From Schistosoma haematobium (lineage: Eukaryota; Platyhelminthes; Trematoda; Strigeidida; Schistosomatidae), in contig NC_067200.1 in NCBI RefSeq assembly GCF_000699445.3, positions 14,948,510-15,012,509 of the forward strand: 64,000 nucleotides of DNA, given 5' to 3'. Under the pieces are notes generated by a model. That model worked only from the letters and a program-made list of their open reading frames with translations. It was not told the origin of the DNA and did no database searches. Positions 35,130-57,185 of the stretch are shown one piece after another (the stretch's first letter is position 1; every line of letters begins with the position of its first letter). Both the position numbers and the translations under genes were made by a program.

Positions 35130-35640
35130 GTAAGATTTAGACGTAAACATTGGTACAAAGAGCCTCAAATACATATGCGTTACACAAATCATTTGGTTTG
35201 TGTAAGGGTTGGAATATCGCCCAGGCGCTCAAACCGAGGTAGGTGGTTTTCTTAAGAGGCCACACCCCAAGCCTTTGACCTAGAAGTCTAATCCACAGGA
35301 CAGTGGAACAACGTTAAAAGATACAGTGCCATGGTAGCTAGTGACAGACAATAGGTTCATATGCTATTCGTTCCCCCGGGATCCAGGGTCCCATGTGTAC
35401 CATTGGTTTGGAATCAGGGTTTTTCAACTCCCTAGGTGGGTCTTCCATATCCAGCAAGATGGTTAAAGAACTGGACGTTCTCTCTTCATCTTCTCAATTC
35501 TGTCGAGGCACCCTCTCCTCGAGAAGGTAGTGAGTATAACTCCCCTGACAGTGGTTACATACTCGTGACGATGTGAGAGGATTTAGAGAAGAAGAACTGA
35601 TTCTCCTCAACTTCGGCTATACCAGAACTTAAACAGATCC
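35130..35640 (-). mobile_element. RTE-tail element with 0.39-kb module repeated at 42174
   Basis: The 3' tail segment (about 35136-35235, CGTAAACATTGGTACAAAGA...) is the TAAA-tailed family end, here lacking a clean tail. It is joined to a ~387-bp module (35239-35625) that recurs at 42174-42558 with about nine differences by eye (about 97-98%). No long open frame is present. It may be the 3' region of a LINE or a non-autonomous element using LINE machinery. Confidence 0.7.
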
Positions 35641-36174
35641 AAACCTAGTGACTAAGTGACGTCCATTTATATCGGGATCAACCCACGGGTGATATAGACG
35701 GTGCGAAATGATAATGACACACCTCATTTTCTCTTCGTTATCTCTGCCTACGCTCCCATTGATTGCAGCTCGGATGAGGTTGAAGACGAATTTTACAGGA
35801 AGTTCTAGAGTAAAATTTGCCATTTTTAAAGAACAGGAATAAACTCCACTGCGTTTTGCCATCATCCTGATCAAATAGCATTATTTCATTTGTGCTTTGC
35901 AAGTTGATCAGTTATTCTCTAGGTGAGAAGTTAATTCGTGAAAAGTCAGGCATAAAGAAGTCCACTTTTACAATGGTATTTTACCAAACGTAAATCCATT
36001 CCTTGAGGACGTACAATACAAATCGAAAAATCTAAGCAAAATAAAAATCTAGTTCTATAAAATACTACACCAATCTCTAGACTGTAATACTGTATTTTAC
36101 TTAGGTATGAACCGCACAGAATTAATTTTATTATTGCCCCCAAATGCCTTGATACAACCGAGGTTGGGGAGAGT
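35641..36174. other. intergenic, nothing recognised
   Basis: No motif is visible in the 81- and 65-codon minus-strand frames here. Confidence 0.4.
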
Positions 36175-36348
36175 ATGCTTTCCCTCTCAAGATGCTCTCA
36201 CATGAACACGCGTATACAGCCAGGGAAGTCCTGCTTTAGTTTGGGCGCCTGGGCATTATTCCAGCCCTTACACAAATGAATGACGAAGTCTGGTGCATAT
36301 ATTTGGTGCCTTCCTGTACCATTGTTTGTGTTTAAATAAATAAATAAT
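36175..36348 (+). mobile_element. RTE-type LINE 3' end just upstream of HDAC3
   Basis: Plus-oriented copy of the shared tail (GGGCGCCTGGGCATTATTCC ... GGTGCCTTCCTGTACCATTG) ending in TAAATAAATAAATAA near 36335-36348. It lies 107 bp before the HDAC3 start codon, between that gene and its upstream flank. Confidence 0.75.
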
Positions 36349-36392
36349 TGTTATTATTTGTCACTCCTATAATACACTTTTTTATCTTCCAT

Positions 36393-36424
36393 TTTTCAGT
36401 TACAAACTGTACAGTGTATAAAAA
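36393..36424 (+). promoter_or_regulatory. possible splice acceptor / TATA-like motif upstream of HDAC3
   Basis: A pyrimidine-rich run ending TTTTCAG (to 36399) could accept a 5'UTR exon or a spliced leader. TATAAAAA follows at 36417-36424, 32 bp before the ATG. The two readings conflict (untranslated exon versus core promoter), and the sequence alone does not decide between them. Confidence 0.35.
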
Positions 36425-36455
36425 CCGTCGAGACACGTGACATATATTCAGGAGT

Positions 36456-46514
<10,059 letters not shown>

Positions 46515-46686
46515 TAACAATTAATTTTTCTCGTCAACAAATTTTATTTTCATTTTAATCTTCGTTATTCCTCTCTCTTTCATATATATGCAATTTCGTA
46601 TTACAAGCACACCGTTCTCAAACAACGTCCCGCCCCAAAAACATTAACAACAGTAGGAAAGATCACTTTTCTGAAGATTTCAGTTC

Positions 46687-46692
46687 AATAAA
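46687..46692 (+). terminator. poly(A) signal of HDAC3
   Basis: AATAAA lies 173 bp after the HDAC3 stop codon and is the first canonical signal downstream. Confidence 0.65.
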
Positions 46693-46940
46693 AAAATATT
46701 CTTGTCTCAAGTGTGAAATATTATTGTTATGATTACCATTATTACACGTCATGGAGAAAACATCATTTCTCCGAAATACAAATTGCAAAATGAAAAAAAG
46801 AGAGAAATTGTGAAATCTACCAAAAAATCATGTATAAAATTTATTCTTTGTATCTTCCTAAAAATATATGTATGAAATGATGTTAATGGCAAATGTTGTA
46901 TGTATGTATAATATCAATTATTGTTGTTCCAGCTTTTCTT

Positions 46941-46946
46941 TTTATT
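46941..46946 (-). terminator. possible poly(A) signal of the convergent two-helix membrane protein gene
   Basis: TTTATT on the plus strand is AATAAA on the minus strand, about 290 bp past the minus-strand stop at 47237. If used, the 3' ends of the two convergent genes are only about 200 bp apart. Confidence 0.4.
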
Positions 46947-47236
46947 GTCTTTACTTCTATGTGTATTTACATCGAGATGTGTTAGAGAGGGAAGGAAACC
47001 ATTAGGTAACTGTGCTTCCTATAATTAGTTATTTAGTATGTAATGGTAGCTATCTTCAATGTCATTATGGTCGATATAGTGGGTATCGGTCATGAATTAG
47101 TATGATGATAGTAATAATGAAACAGTGAACAGAATCTCGTTAAATTTAATTACATTTTTGATTTAGAATCGACCGGGAATTAAGAAAACACAACGAATAA
47201 TTTTTTTCATAGAAAAAAATACAGAAGTGATAGTTA

Positions 47237-50200
47237 CTAAGTAATATTTAAAGCTGATTTTTCCGAAGTTAGCATTTGTCCGACAGATCGTGCACGTGTA
47301 TGCTGATTTAAATGAAGTTCACATTGTAGTCGGCTTACTTTTGTAGTAATTGGTTTCAGTCTTGGAGGTGGTCGTACATGAAATGCATAAATTGAAGAGG
47401 ATGATCCGGTGACGTTTGGATGATTCTTATTGCCTGTTAAATTGCTCAATTCTGATTTTCGTCTTAACAGGATAAGTTTGTTAGCGTCTACTTTAAACCA
47501 GCGATCATCATCATTATCACCATTGTTCTCTAATGGCACACCCATAATCCATACAGGGCGTTCAGCATTCCATAACGCTGGTGGAATAGCGGGCAATGAA
47601 AAAATTGATGCATTTGTAATGATTGTTTGTCTACGATGTCTTTTTCCATTATTATCAACTTCCAGCCTAATATCACTGATGTTATTTATATCTTGTGTTA
47701 AAGAGAACTCAGAAAAGTCACGAACAGCTTCTTTGCTGAAACTTTTTAGTTTAGTTTTTTTCTGTGTTTTTGTCTAGAAAAACGAATTTAAACAAGATAT
47801 AAAAATCAATGAAATTATTATCTTCCAAAAAAGATACATGGTGATAGGAAGTATAGTGTATAATTATAGTAACTATGGATTGTGGTACTAACGAGTGCAA
47901 TAAAATGTTGATAAAACTATAAACCACTATTGAATAATGTTAATAAAGCGTATGTTGCACACGCTTATTTGCTGGCTTTTTATAGGATAAGGCTAAGCAA
48001 GATCTAATGATTGTCAAAACAAAATAGCATCAAACCATTAGATTATCGACTGTGTGCTATGTTGGCAGGTGCGGAGTTATTTATTCAAACACTATTAGAC
48101 AGTCGTATTTAAGTAATGTGCTTTTAATAATTTTGGTCACCATGGCACAGGTATGTACATTCTTTATCATCCTTCAAAATCTCAAACATAATGTTTCCCA
48201 GTTTGTTCTTTGATTCTATTCAATTTTTAATGCTTAATTTTATTCTATTACTGGCAGTATGATTCCAAAATTTCTGGTTTTTATGTTGCTTTTTCTGCCA
48301 ACCCAATAGTTCTAATAGTCAAGCGTTTGCCACGAGACTTGGGATTCTTAGGTTTGACCTCTGGCAGTCTTACGAGTTTGGATTTCTGAGGACGTTTCAT
48401 ACTAAGATCAGAGCACTTGTCTGTTGCTCTATGATTTTGTGGAGTGGTTAAGAAGTTTAACGTTCAGTTACTAGATCGCATTTTTGCGCTCAACCCCACC
48501 TTAGATTTGAACAACCAGGTAATATCAATAACCCTTGCATTCGGAGTGTGGCTCGAAGCCAAGTACATGAATTCGTATATCGTAAATGAGTTTCGAAAGA
48601 ATTGTTTTCTGTCTCTATGATAATGTAAATTGACATTTCTTTTTGTCAGACTCTACGTTGTCAAGTAATTCAGCTGAAGGAAATATTACAAACATCACAG
48701 TAACGATGACTTCATACTATAATGTATCAGTCAGATTGTATTATGGTAGAAAAGTTAGTGAATATTTTATGCTCTATAGATTGTGTATTGAAGCTAATAA
48801 TTCTCAAACATATTTACACAATTGATAAATGAATATTTCAAAATACAGAATACAATAACATTTTGATCGGAACAATGCCAATTTGAATGTTATCGTCGTT
48901 ATTAATAAATGAGTTTTTCCCTTACAAATTGGTTGATAAGTAAATATTTGTAAGATGTTTATATTCTATTTAACAAAGCTGGATTTAAACTCGAATCAGT
49001 GAATGTCACTATTTACAGGACATATTTTCAAAAAATTTACAAGATCAACCCTGTAGGATACTTCCAAACAAATATCATCAATCGAACAGGATGATAGTTG
49101 TGCATTTATTGCGAATGATTAGAAGTGAATATGTAAAACGACTCAGTAGTCTAGGGGTCAGGCGTTCGCTAAGAGATCAAAGGTCTTTGGCTTAATCTTT
49201 GGTGAAGCCATGGAAGGGCAGTGTTGGAAAGTCCCATGTTGAAAAGAAACGGCTGCCCAGTGATTCCTGGTTTTCAGTGGTGGTTTAGCTAAGAGCAACT
49301 TGTGATCTAGACTGAAAATAAATTTATGGGAAGTGAAGACAAATCTACAATGTGCATAATTCCATTTTTACCTTCATTTGTTGATGATGATTTTTCTTAT
49401 TTCTAACACTTGATTTTCTATGTATGCGACAAATAGTCCAACGATTTCTCATTCTGTTAACCAGCGATTGTACCGGATTAATTATCGAATGTAAAGGTCC
49501 TTTAGTGTGATGAGATATTGTAGAAATCGAAAGTTTTCTTGGTAAAGATTCTTCGCCATTCTCATCACAATTTTTATCATCATACAGTGTATCACATTTA
49601 TTAATACTTCCATTATTGTGTTTAACACTACTTTTCTCATTTTCAATGTAAACAGGAAATACACTCCATTTGGAATAGATTCTCTGTAAATATTTCAATC
49701 CATTAACTTCAGTATTGGTACTATTAACCGCCACATCTCCATTAATGGAATTATTATTCAGAGTTTCTTCATCATTAGCAGTGAATAGTGTTGCACATGA
49801 TAGAACATGATTTTGGGATTGTGTATTACTCATATTGATATTATTTTGTCGTTGAGAAATAACGGTAGTCTTATTATTTAATTCATACGGTGATGAACTA
49901 CTGACCATCAATGCTTGATTTTCTAATGATATGATTGATGGCTCGGTGTGATTAATATCAGCGGCTTCACCATTTATGCTCCCAATATTATTATTGTTTA
50001 TATTAGGAATATTGGTTGTAGGGATAGTGTTAGTATTCAAGTTAAATAGACTAGCTTGACCATTAAATGGTGTTACGTTAGTCATATAAGAGGTACAATT
50101 ATTGTCGAATGTTGACATTTCAGAGTATGTGCTGAGCTTATGGCAACTTGTTATTGTCTTGTTTGTAATAAGGTGATATTTTTCGTTATTATTAATACTC

Positions 50201-53200
50201 TGTAAACCAGAGATTTTATTACTTTGGTTAGTATTTTCTAATTTTGAAAATGCTGGACCATCCAACGAGTAACCGGCAGGTGTTACAATTGATCGATTTA
50301 TTTTTGCATGTTTAATTCTATCTGACCTTTTTCGAAATGAACAAGAAACCACAGTGTAGAAGGTGAATACGTGATACATAATTTAATAATATAGTATTAA
50401 AATAAGGAAAAATGTACTGAACAAGTTGTAAAGCAGTCTATGACCATTATACAGGAATAAATGGTGCGATATTTTCATTTCTTAATATGAAACTACAACG
50501 GGTTAGTAGATGAATAGTTATGCATAGAAAATACTCATATAAGATATATTTGGAGAAATCATCTTCATCCTAACAGTTTTTGGTAAATTCTCTTCTACAA
50601 TTTTAATGAGTAAATTTAACTTTGGGACTTCGACGACTGATGGAATCTAATCACATTAAACTGTCAGATTGGTTTTCCTACATCGACGTATTCAAAATCG
50701 GTCAACGTCACGTCAGTTTAAACTCTTAGGTTACCCAATAGGCTGTAGACTTCAGCATCGCTGTCTACTTCGGTTCAGACAGCAGAGCAGTCCTAACAAG
50801 AAAATATTGTAATTTAGAGTACATGAACCTGAAATGAGTGTTATGGAGTTATAATAGCTGAATGCTGAATACAACCTAGAAGTTACGGAAGCAATTCCAA
50901 CTAGTAGTTGTAGTTATTTATGTAATTACACGATTGTTTGATTTGAGTTGCTACAAGATCTTAGTAAAATAACAATGCGTAGTAAGTCGGTTTATAAGAA
51001 TAAATAAGAGCGAATACCATCAAGATGACAAAGCTAGGCATCGATCAGTCATAAGTAGAACCTGCAACACATGTATATCGACTCAAGTTGTCACACCATA
51101 TCAGCATGAGATGAAATTACGAAGTTGAAACTTAAGAAAGTAGTAGTAGTATAAGATGTAGTAAGAAAGATTACGCATAGAGTATGATTGGAGAAGAAAA
51201 AGTAAAGTTGCGGAATAAAATATAAAAAATAATTCTAGGTCATAGGATATAAGGGAAGACAAGGAATGAGTGGATTTACATCTTCAACCAGCGATCGTGC
51301 GAACTCCAATCGGATAGTTTGCACTTACCACCAACAATCAATAGCTTTATGGACTGATGCCCTTGTTGTTATTTGGTTGCCCCTAGCTTTAATCTTACCT
51401 ATTCCTACACCAGGTACTATTGAACACCGATGTGTAATATAACGTCAACTGGAACTGTGAGTTTATGGGTGATGTTAATAATAAGACTTCACAAATTCAA
51501 ATTGTTTACCAAAATGTTCTTCAAATAAAAATAAGATACATTCGCGCTTTCGCAATGATCTACATACGCTGATGTTATGCGAATATTTACACGTATAATA
51601 AGCGAAGTGATGTCCTACTTATATCTTTCGTACGATCAAGTTGTTCGAGCTTCTTTATAAGACCGAGCGTAATTCACTAATTTTCATTGATGCAAACAAA
51701 AGCTCGATTTGTATGGATCAAATTAGTTACGACATAAGTTATAAACCCGTATGTGAACGAATGAAAATCCTATCTCGTGTTATTAATATTGGTAACAGGA
51801 ACTATTTAAACTGGTATTGAATTTTAACCATGTATTGTGACTTGTTTTCCATTTCGTAATCTAAGTATTTATTAAGTAAACGGAGTACCAATAACAACTT
51901 CACGTTTTCATTCAGTTCAAACTTTATTAAACTTCCAATTCAAAAGAATTAAGTGATTATGAAATGTAATGTGAAAGGAAAATTACCTTGTTCGACGAAC
52001 AGCAACAAAATCTGATAATGATGTCGGTATATTTGAAGTGTTCTCTTTAATTTCCTGGATAGAAACCCGAGGAAGTAAATAAGACATAGTTGTATAGGGC
52101 TTTTTCTGATTATTAGTTGTGATACAGGTATCGTCGGAATAGGAATTTTGAGTAGCACTAAGAACACCAGTAAGAGTAGTTGTTCGAATATCATCTGTGT
52201 TCGTAGTAAAGTATAAAGCATTTTTGTTATCATGGGTATTACTACTACCACGAAAATAAAGTGCTTTACCGGATAAAATATTGGGGAATTTATCAACAAA
52301 TAATATGTTTGGATACGAACCAGTTGAATAGTGATATTTTTCACCGATAGAGTTCTTCTCAACTTCACCACCTTCAACACTGCCAAAATCAAGGTTGGAA
52401 CTTGTTTTGTGCACAACTCCGACCACTTCAAATTTCTCCAAATCTAGTGATCCAAGAGAAACAAATGTTTTTCTTGTTAAATCACCGTTTGTAGTGAACA
52501 CTTCAGGCATGGACAATGAGCTTGGAGCAGAAAGCTATACAAGTATACAAAAGGAGTAAACATTACTTCGTAAATATATCGCTCGGTATCATGATAAAAA
52601 GCAGTCAAACACATTTCTTGAAGAGCCACTGTTAGTCTTTAGGTTCCGTGCGTGTCAGAACGCAGGTGATGATCGTTACTGGGACTCTACATAAGACATC
52701 ATTTACGCACTCGATGTTAGTGTACCTGTTCTCAGAACTAAGGTGACATCGCTTTACATAGAATTTCCAAAAAATATCACTAGACACTGGATAGATGTAG
52801 TGGACACTTACGATCCTAATTATACAATCGTTTTATAGACTTGTAATTTCATATATGCGTATACGAGTATACAGCTTTGAAAAATAACTCATTTAAAAGG
52901 GTTCCTCCGATGAACTGATTTTTAATGATCTAGTTGTTATATTTGAACAGAATAATAGATTCATTGGTGAATTTAATACTCTATTCCCGTTTGAGTACTA
53001 AGTAATAATAATAGCAAAGACGGCACGAAATTGACTAGGGTGATCTTATGACTTTTTTCCTCTACTAAACTTTACAGTTCATCAGTACATACTTGAAAAG
53101 GTAAAATAGTGACTTTAACTTATAGTGACCTACTTTTATCAAGAGAACGCGAATGGTCTAATGGAAACAATTATTATTATAACGAATTGTACCAGGGATT

Positions 53201-55591
53201 GTTTTACCGTACCAAAATACATACATTCTTCCGTTGATTGTGACCTTGCACGAATTCGGTTACGCTCAGTAAACCCACTTGTAACCTGGCACCACGAGAG
53301 CGCCAACAAATACATCTCGACTACAGCCATCAACTGCCTTCTAATATTTGGTCTAAGGGGGATCTTATCGGTTAACTGGCACGTAGTCTTCCTGCAGTGG
53401 TGATCATAGTCAATCGCGACTCAATGCCACACTACAAACTAATACAATTATTTCTTTTCGATAGTTGTAACACATTATACCTCGTGCTACAAGTGTTGTG
53501 TAGTTTGATATGGCAGAAAACAAGATTCATTAATAATCCAAATTTACTAAAAACGTACATACCATGAAAGGCATAGTTTTTATGTGTACTTAGCTCTTGT
53601 GGCAACTGAAAATCAAAACGAGAGCCAAGATGTGAATCGGGCAACATCGAAAAACACCAGTCATAAATTAGGAAGTAGTGTGTCAGCAATATCCTATTTA
53701 CTATCAAATATCCAATTTTTAGTTTTAATGCCGAAATGAAGTGAGTCCAGGGAGTACTTAAGTAGAATAAAAGAGACGTAAGAATTCCACTAGTTTTCAG
53801 TACTATTTTTCATCGATTTCCACAAATTTCCAGTTCCCAAAAATGACTAATTTAATGTAAGATATAGTCAGGTCCTCTGGTAAAGTATTAGCGATACAGT
53901 TGAGACTATAACTAACAACTAACACGTGGTATGTAATATTTATGCATCACATGATAAGTTAGAAACAGAAGACAAATTATTCCCAGTGGATTTAATAAAA
54001 TTCCGACTATTTAGTATTACGAGTTTGTTCTCACTATCCTAATACTTTTACTCATCGTAATCGAAGTCACTTGGAATAGATTTTTATGGATTAGATGTAT
54101 ATTGGATTATTGGGTCATTAAAATGCATTAAGTTAACGTGAGATCACATTTAGAATTCCAGAAGGTCATCGCGTCTATTTTCAGATATAACTATAGGTTA
54201 TTTCAGGTTGTCACAGGATAAAAATATAATTTTTATCCTATTGAGTACCTAACTAATTATTCCCTAAACAGTATAATATTTATACTTTTAAACTGAGCTC
54301 AAAATGGCTTTTTGGTAGTAATGCTTGGATCCACTAAAACCATGCTTATACATTATTATTTTAGAAGGACTAGTGTTATGATGGAAGATTTAAAGGTTTT
54401 ATAGACTATTTCTCGATTGTTAAGGTGGAAGAAATAGAATCCTGTTCGATAGATGATATGCAGTGGTACAAAGTGGCTGCTCACGAGAGCGAACCATCGG
54501 TGTAAGCTTCTGGATAATTTTGTATGAAAGGCAGGATCACTAACAAGGATAGGATTTTCCCAAAGGAGAAATACTCTAACACGATACATTGACATGAAAA
54601 TGAACATAGTCAATTTCTATAAACTATTGGACGAAATCAGCTTTGTAGGACACTCCTAACTCTTAAGTCTAACTCCAGCACGTCATATGAACATTTTATA
54701 AAATGCCTCTGAAGGGACAGTCTGGGAATATTTGGTAGTTTATTTATTTATTTGAACATATAAATATTGGTGGTAGTCTCTAAGAAAGTATGTTTCGAAC
54801 TCATCATTAATACATTTGTATTCTAACACATGTTGTTTACTTCTGTAATCAAAATTAATAATGTTACGAGAAACAGTTTATGTAAAAGAAATTAACTATT
54901 CAGGATTCCTGATTGTGATATACAACAGAAAAAGTCTAAAAAGGTGTTGCTTATTCTATGGTTAAATACACATTTCGATGAATATTGCAGTCACTTGGGT
55001 AGACAATGGATTCCGTTTAATTTCCTTAAAAGCATAATGATCTTAATCCATTTTTGATGTACAGAACTAACCAGTAATTGTGTTAGAAGATAACGTTTAC
55101 CACCTGGGATCTAATCATCATAACTAATGAAGTGAAACATTAGATATTTTCTTAAAAATAACCTCCAAAATTAGAATAACGTCAATAAAAATATAAAACT
55201 TGAAGGAAAAACGATGCACACATATTACCTGATAGTTTGTAATGAAACTTTCATTTTCAGGACATAATTCTCCATCAGAGTAGTGAACACCACTTTTAGA
55301 CGTATTTATCCTTTTCTTTCGTTTCTTTTTATGAATAGACCGACATTGTGTACAGTACATATAGAAGACATTTACTGAAACAATCATAGAGCCAGTTATA
55401 CATAGAACTGCATTAATTCTTAAAGCCAAATTGTTCAATTTAATCAAGTTTGGTATGAATCCCCATAATAATATACCGCAAGACCCACTGATAACACACA
55501 GCATACCAATAATGGTCCCAATTAAAAGGATTTTACTTATGTAAAGTCTGTTCTGCGGTGAACTGAATTCAGATGGTCTTGATGAACACAT
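47237..55591 (-). CDS. two-helix membrane protein with long Asn/Ser-rich tail, unknown function (4 exons)
   Basis: Minus-strand exons: 55591-55229 (ATG start), 52534-51987, 50326-49372, 47773-47237 (TAA). Every junction is GT/AG and the phases agree (0, 2, 0). The sum is 2403 bases, 800 residues. Residues ~21-46 (ILLIGTIIGMLCVISGSCGI...) and ~59-80 (INAVLCITGSMIVSVNVFYM) are hydrophobic helices separated by a 12-residue loop, followed by a strongly basic HKKKRKKR, which suggests a cytoplasmic tail. The remaining ~700 residues are Asn/Ser/Thr-rich and probably disordered, except for a more ordered-looking C-terminal block (SLPAIPPALWNAERPVWIMG, then DDRWFKVDANKLILLRRKSE). There is no signal peptide apart from helix 1 and no enzymatic motif. 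I do not recognise the family; the two-helix layout recalls TMEM200-type proteins, but that is only a topology analogy. Upstream untranslated exons are possible. Confidence 0.75.
48318..48560 (+). mobile_element. possible degenerate SINE
   Basis: AATAGTCAAGCGTTTG and GGTTTGACCTC resemble A- and B-box regions of the SINE family, and a further tRNA-like stretch follows near 48450. It is weak and diverged. Confidence 0.3.
49138..49320 (+). mobile_element. tRNA-derived SINE with hammerhead-like remnant
   Basis: An A-box TAGTCTAGGGG (about 49147-49157), a degenerate B box near 49180, then GTTGGAAAGTCCCATGTTGA followed by AAAGAAACGGC, and the family tail CCCAGTGATTCCTGG...CAGTGGTGGTTTAGC. GAAAC and GTCCC are kept, but the CUGAUGA block and the stem II partner are lost. 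It sits antisense in intron 3 of the membrane protein gene. Confidence 0.6.
50327..51986 (-). other. intron 2 of the membrane protein gene
   Basis: Donor GTAATT (51986) to acceptor AAAAAG at 50327; the acceptor has an interrupted pyrimidine tract and is the least certain junction. An RTE-like fragment lies at 51046-51440. Confidence 0.65.
51046..51440 (-). mobile_element. RTE-like LINE 3' fragment (GACT-tailed family)
   Basis: The 3' end begins GATCAGTCATAAGTAGAACC (about 51041), and a degenerate RTE C-terminus is visible from about 51290 to 51440 (plus-strand TTTGGTTGCCCCTAGCTT mirrors GG.TKTW). It lies in the same orientation as the host gene. Confidence 0.6.
52535..55228 (-). other. intron 1 of the membrane protein gene
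   Basis: Donor GTAATA (55228) to acceptor TATAG, phase 0, 2.7 kb. It contains a short RTE-type tail near 54738-54772. Small frames at 53125-53403, 53432-53707 and 54356-54613 show no recognised homology. Confidence 0.7.
54738..54772 (-). mobile_element. RTE-type LINE 3' tip
   Basis: TTTATTTATTTATTTGAACA followed by TATAAATATTGGT is the extreme 3' end (TAAA tail) of the family at 56095, truncated after about 20 bp of body. Confidence 0.5.
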
Positions 55592-56094
55592 ATGTTATGA
55601 TGTAAAATAATAGTTGGGTTGATTATAAGTTGCGGTAAAATATCAGATGGGTAAAACTATATTGATTAAAAGAATGTCGGCTAGAATTAATTCTAACCAA
55701 AAATAAGGTCATTTTGTTTGTAGTCATGTATTATTGGAAAAACTATGTTTGAAAATGAATGTATTTCGTATTGATTCATATTATCTTATGTTACTTGCTC
55801 ACCATGTTGACGAATCATCTTGATGTACATAAAGGCAGAAGCGATGAAAACGACTTATATCAGGTAAAAAGATGACTATTGAGCTGTGTGAAGTGTCGTC
55901 AAAAGTTTGCATAAGCGCAAGTTTCTTCTTCAATAATCACTCACCTTATGTCTAAAATAAGAAACAAGATCATCGAAACCAATCACAGTAAAATTATTAC
56001 AAACTAGTCAACGACTTAAAAACGTCCTATACCGAATGCCTAGTTGGAATATATACAACCTTGCAGTAATTGTAATTGGCCTAACATTACTATT
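55592..56094. other. intergenic, upstream of the membrane protein gene
   Basis: No motif was recognised. It should hold the promoter or 5'UTR of the minus-strand gene. Confidence 0.4.
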
Positions 56095-57185
56095 TATTTA
56101 TTTAAACACATGAATATTGGTACAAGAGAGCGCCAATATATATGCGCCACACAAAACAATGAGAATTCGAAGAGAAGTAGAAAAAAAAACTAAGGAGCGC
56201 AAAAGAAAAAGAGAACAATGACGAAGAGATTGGAGTAAGGTAGTGTGGTAGTAACGAGGGAACGAAAAGGTACAATCAGAAGAAATCTTTCAGGTAAGGG
56301 AGACACAACCACTTTTTATGAAGAAAGTAAAAGAAGGTTACAGCAGGATCGCCACTGGCTTCTATTCTGAGCCATATCTGATAACGTCTCTAGCCACTGT
56401 GTAGCACCATCTCTCAGACCCCAACCAGGGAGTCGTGAAGGACCAACAGAAGCCAGTCCTTTGCAGCTTTCTTTCATGCCACGACACCATGTCATGCACT
56501 GACCACCTCTCCGCTTCTTCCAACCAGTCCCAGAGTCGGCAAATAATGCACGACGTGGAATTCTCTGGGACGACATTCGTAGAACATGTCCAAGCCACCG
56601 AAGTCGGTGTTTCAAGATGGTGACACCAATTGAATTATCATCTCTGTGCCCGAACACACGATGCCGAACCTCTGCCATACTGACATGGTGTTGCCACTGA
56701 ATGTCAGCAATCCTTCGGAGACAACGATGATCGAACACAGAGAGTCGTCTAACGTCCTCAACTCGGAGAGACCAGGTTTCACAAGCATAGAGCAAAACTG
56801 CTCTCACCGACGCGTTGTAGATCCGACCTTTTACGGCCAGACTAACATCACGAAGGCGCCAAAGGTGGCCCAGATTGGCATAAGCCGCTCTGGCTTTCAC
56901 TATTCGTGCATTGATCTCATCACTCACACCCCCACCAGCACTTATGCAGCTACCCAGATACACGAATTTCTCAACTACGTCTATCTGCTCACCATCCAGA
57001 GTGAGTACAGGATTAGAATCCTGCCAGTCTTGTAGAAGTACTTTGCACTTCGAAGGTGCAAAGCACATACCATACCTACGGCCTAACATAGTTGTACTTT
57101 TTATAGCTGCAGAGTGGAAGTATATCGACAATGGAGATAAAAAGAGATGGACGACAAAAAATAGTGAGAGAAAAATCACGGGGTA
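56095..57185 (-). mobile_element. RTE-like LINE 3' part with open RT C-terminus (287 codons)
   Basis: The minus-strand frame 57179-56316 is open for 287 codons and reads as the C-terminal part of an RTE/SR2-type reverse transcriptase: MCFAPSKCKVLLQDW, LTLDGEQIDVVEKFVYLGS, VLLYACETWSLRVEDVRRL, VFDHRCLRRIADIQW, LRWLGHVLRMSSQRIPRRAL and SRLPGWGLRDGATQWLETL. The catalytic palm upstream is missing. The 3'UTR ends in a TAAATAAATA tail at 56095-56105. This is the best preserved RTE-like coding segment here and the least decayed. Plus-strand frames across it are shadows. Confidence 0.88.

Larger units (their letters stand above)
47774..49371 (-). other. intron 3 of the membrane protein gene
   Basis: Donor GTAAAA (49371) to acceptor TTCTAG. 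It contains a plus-oriented SINE at 49138-49320 and a weak SINE-like stretch at 48318-48560. The 60-codon frame at 48643-48825 is not a gene. Confidence 0.75.

Noticed and set aside
51949..52431. 160-codon minus-strand frame overlapping the membrane protein exon 2
   Set aside because: Alternative frame of the exon at 51987-52534, which has consistent splice sites and phase.
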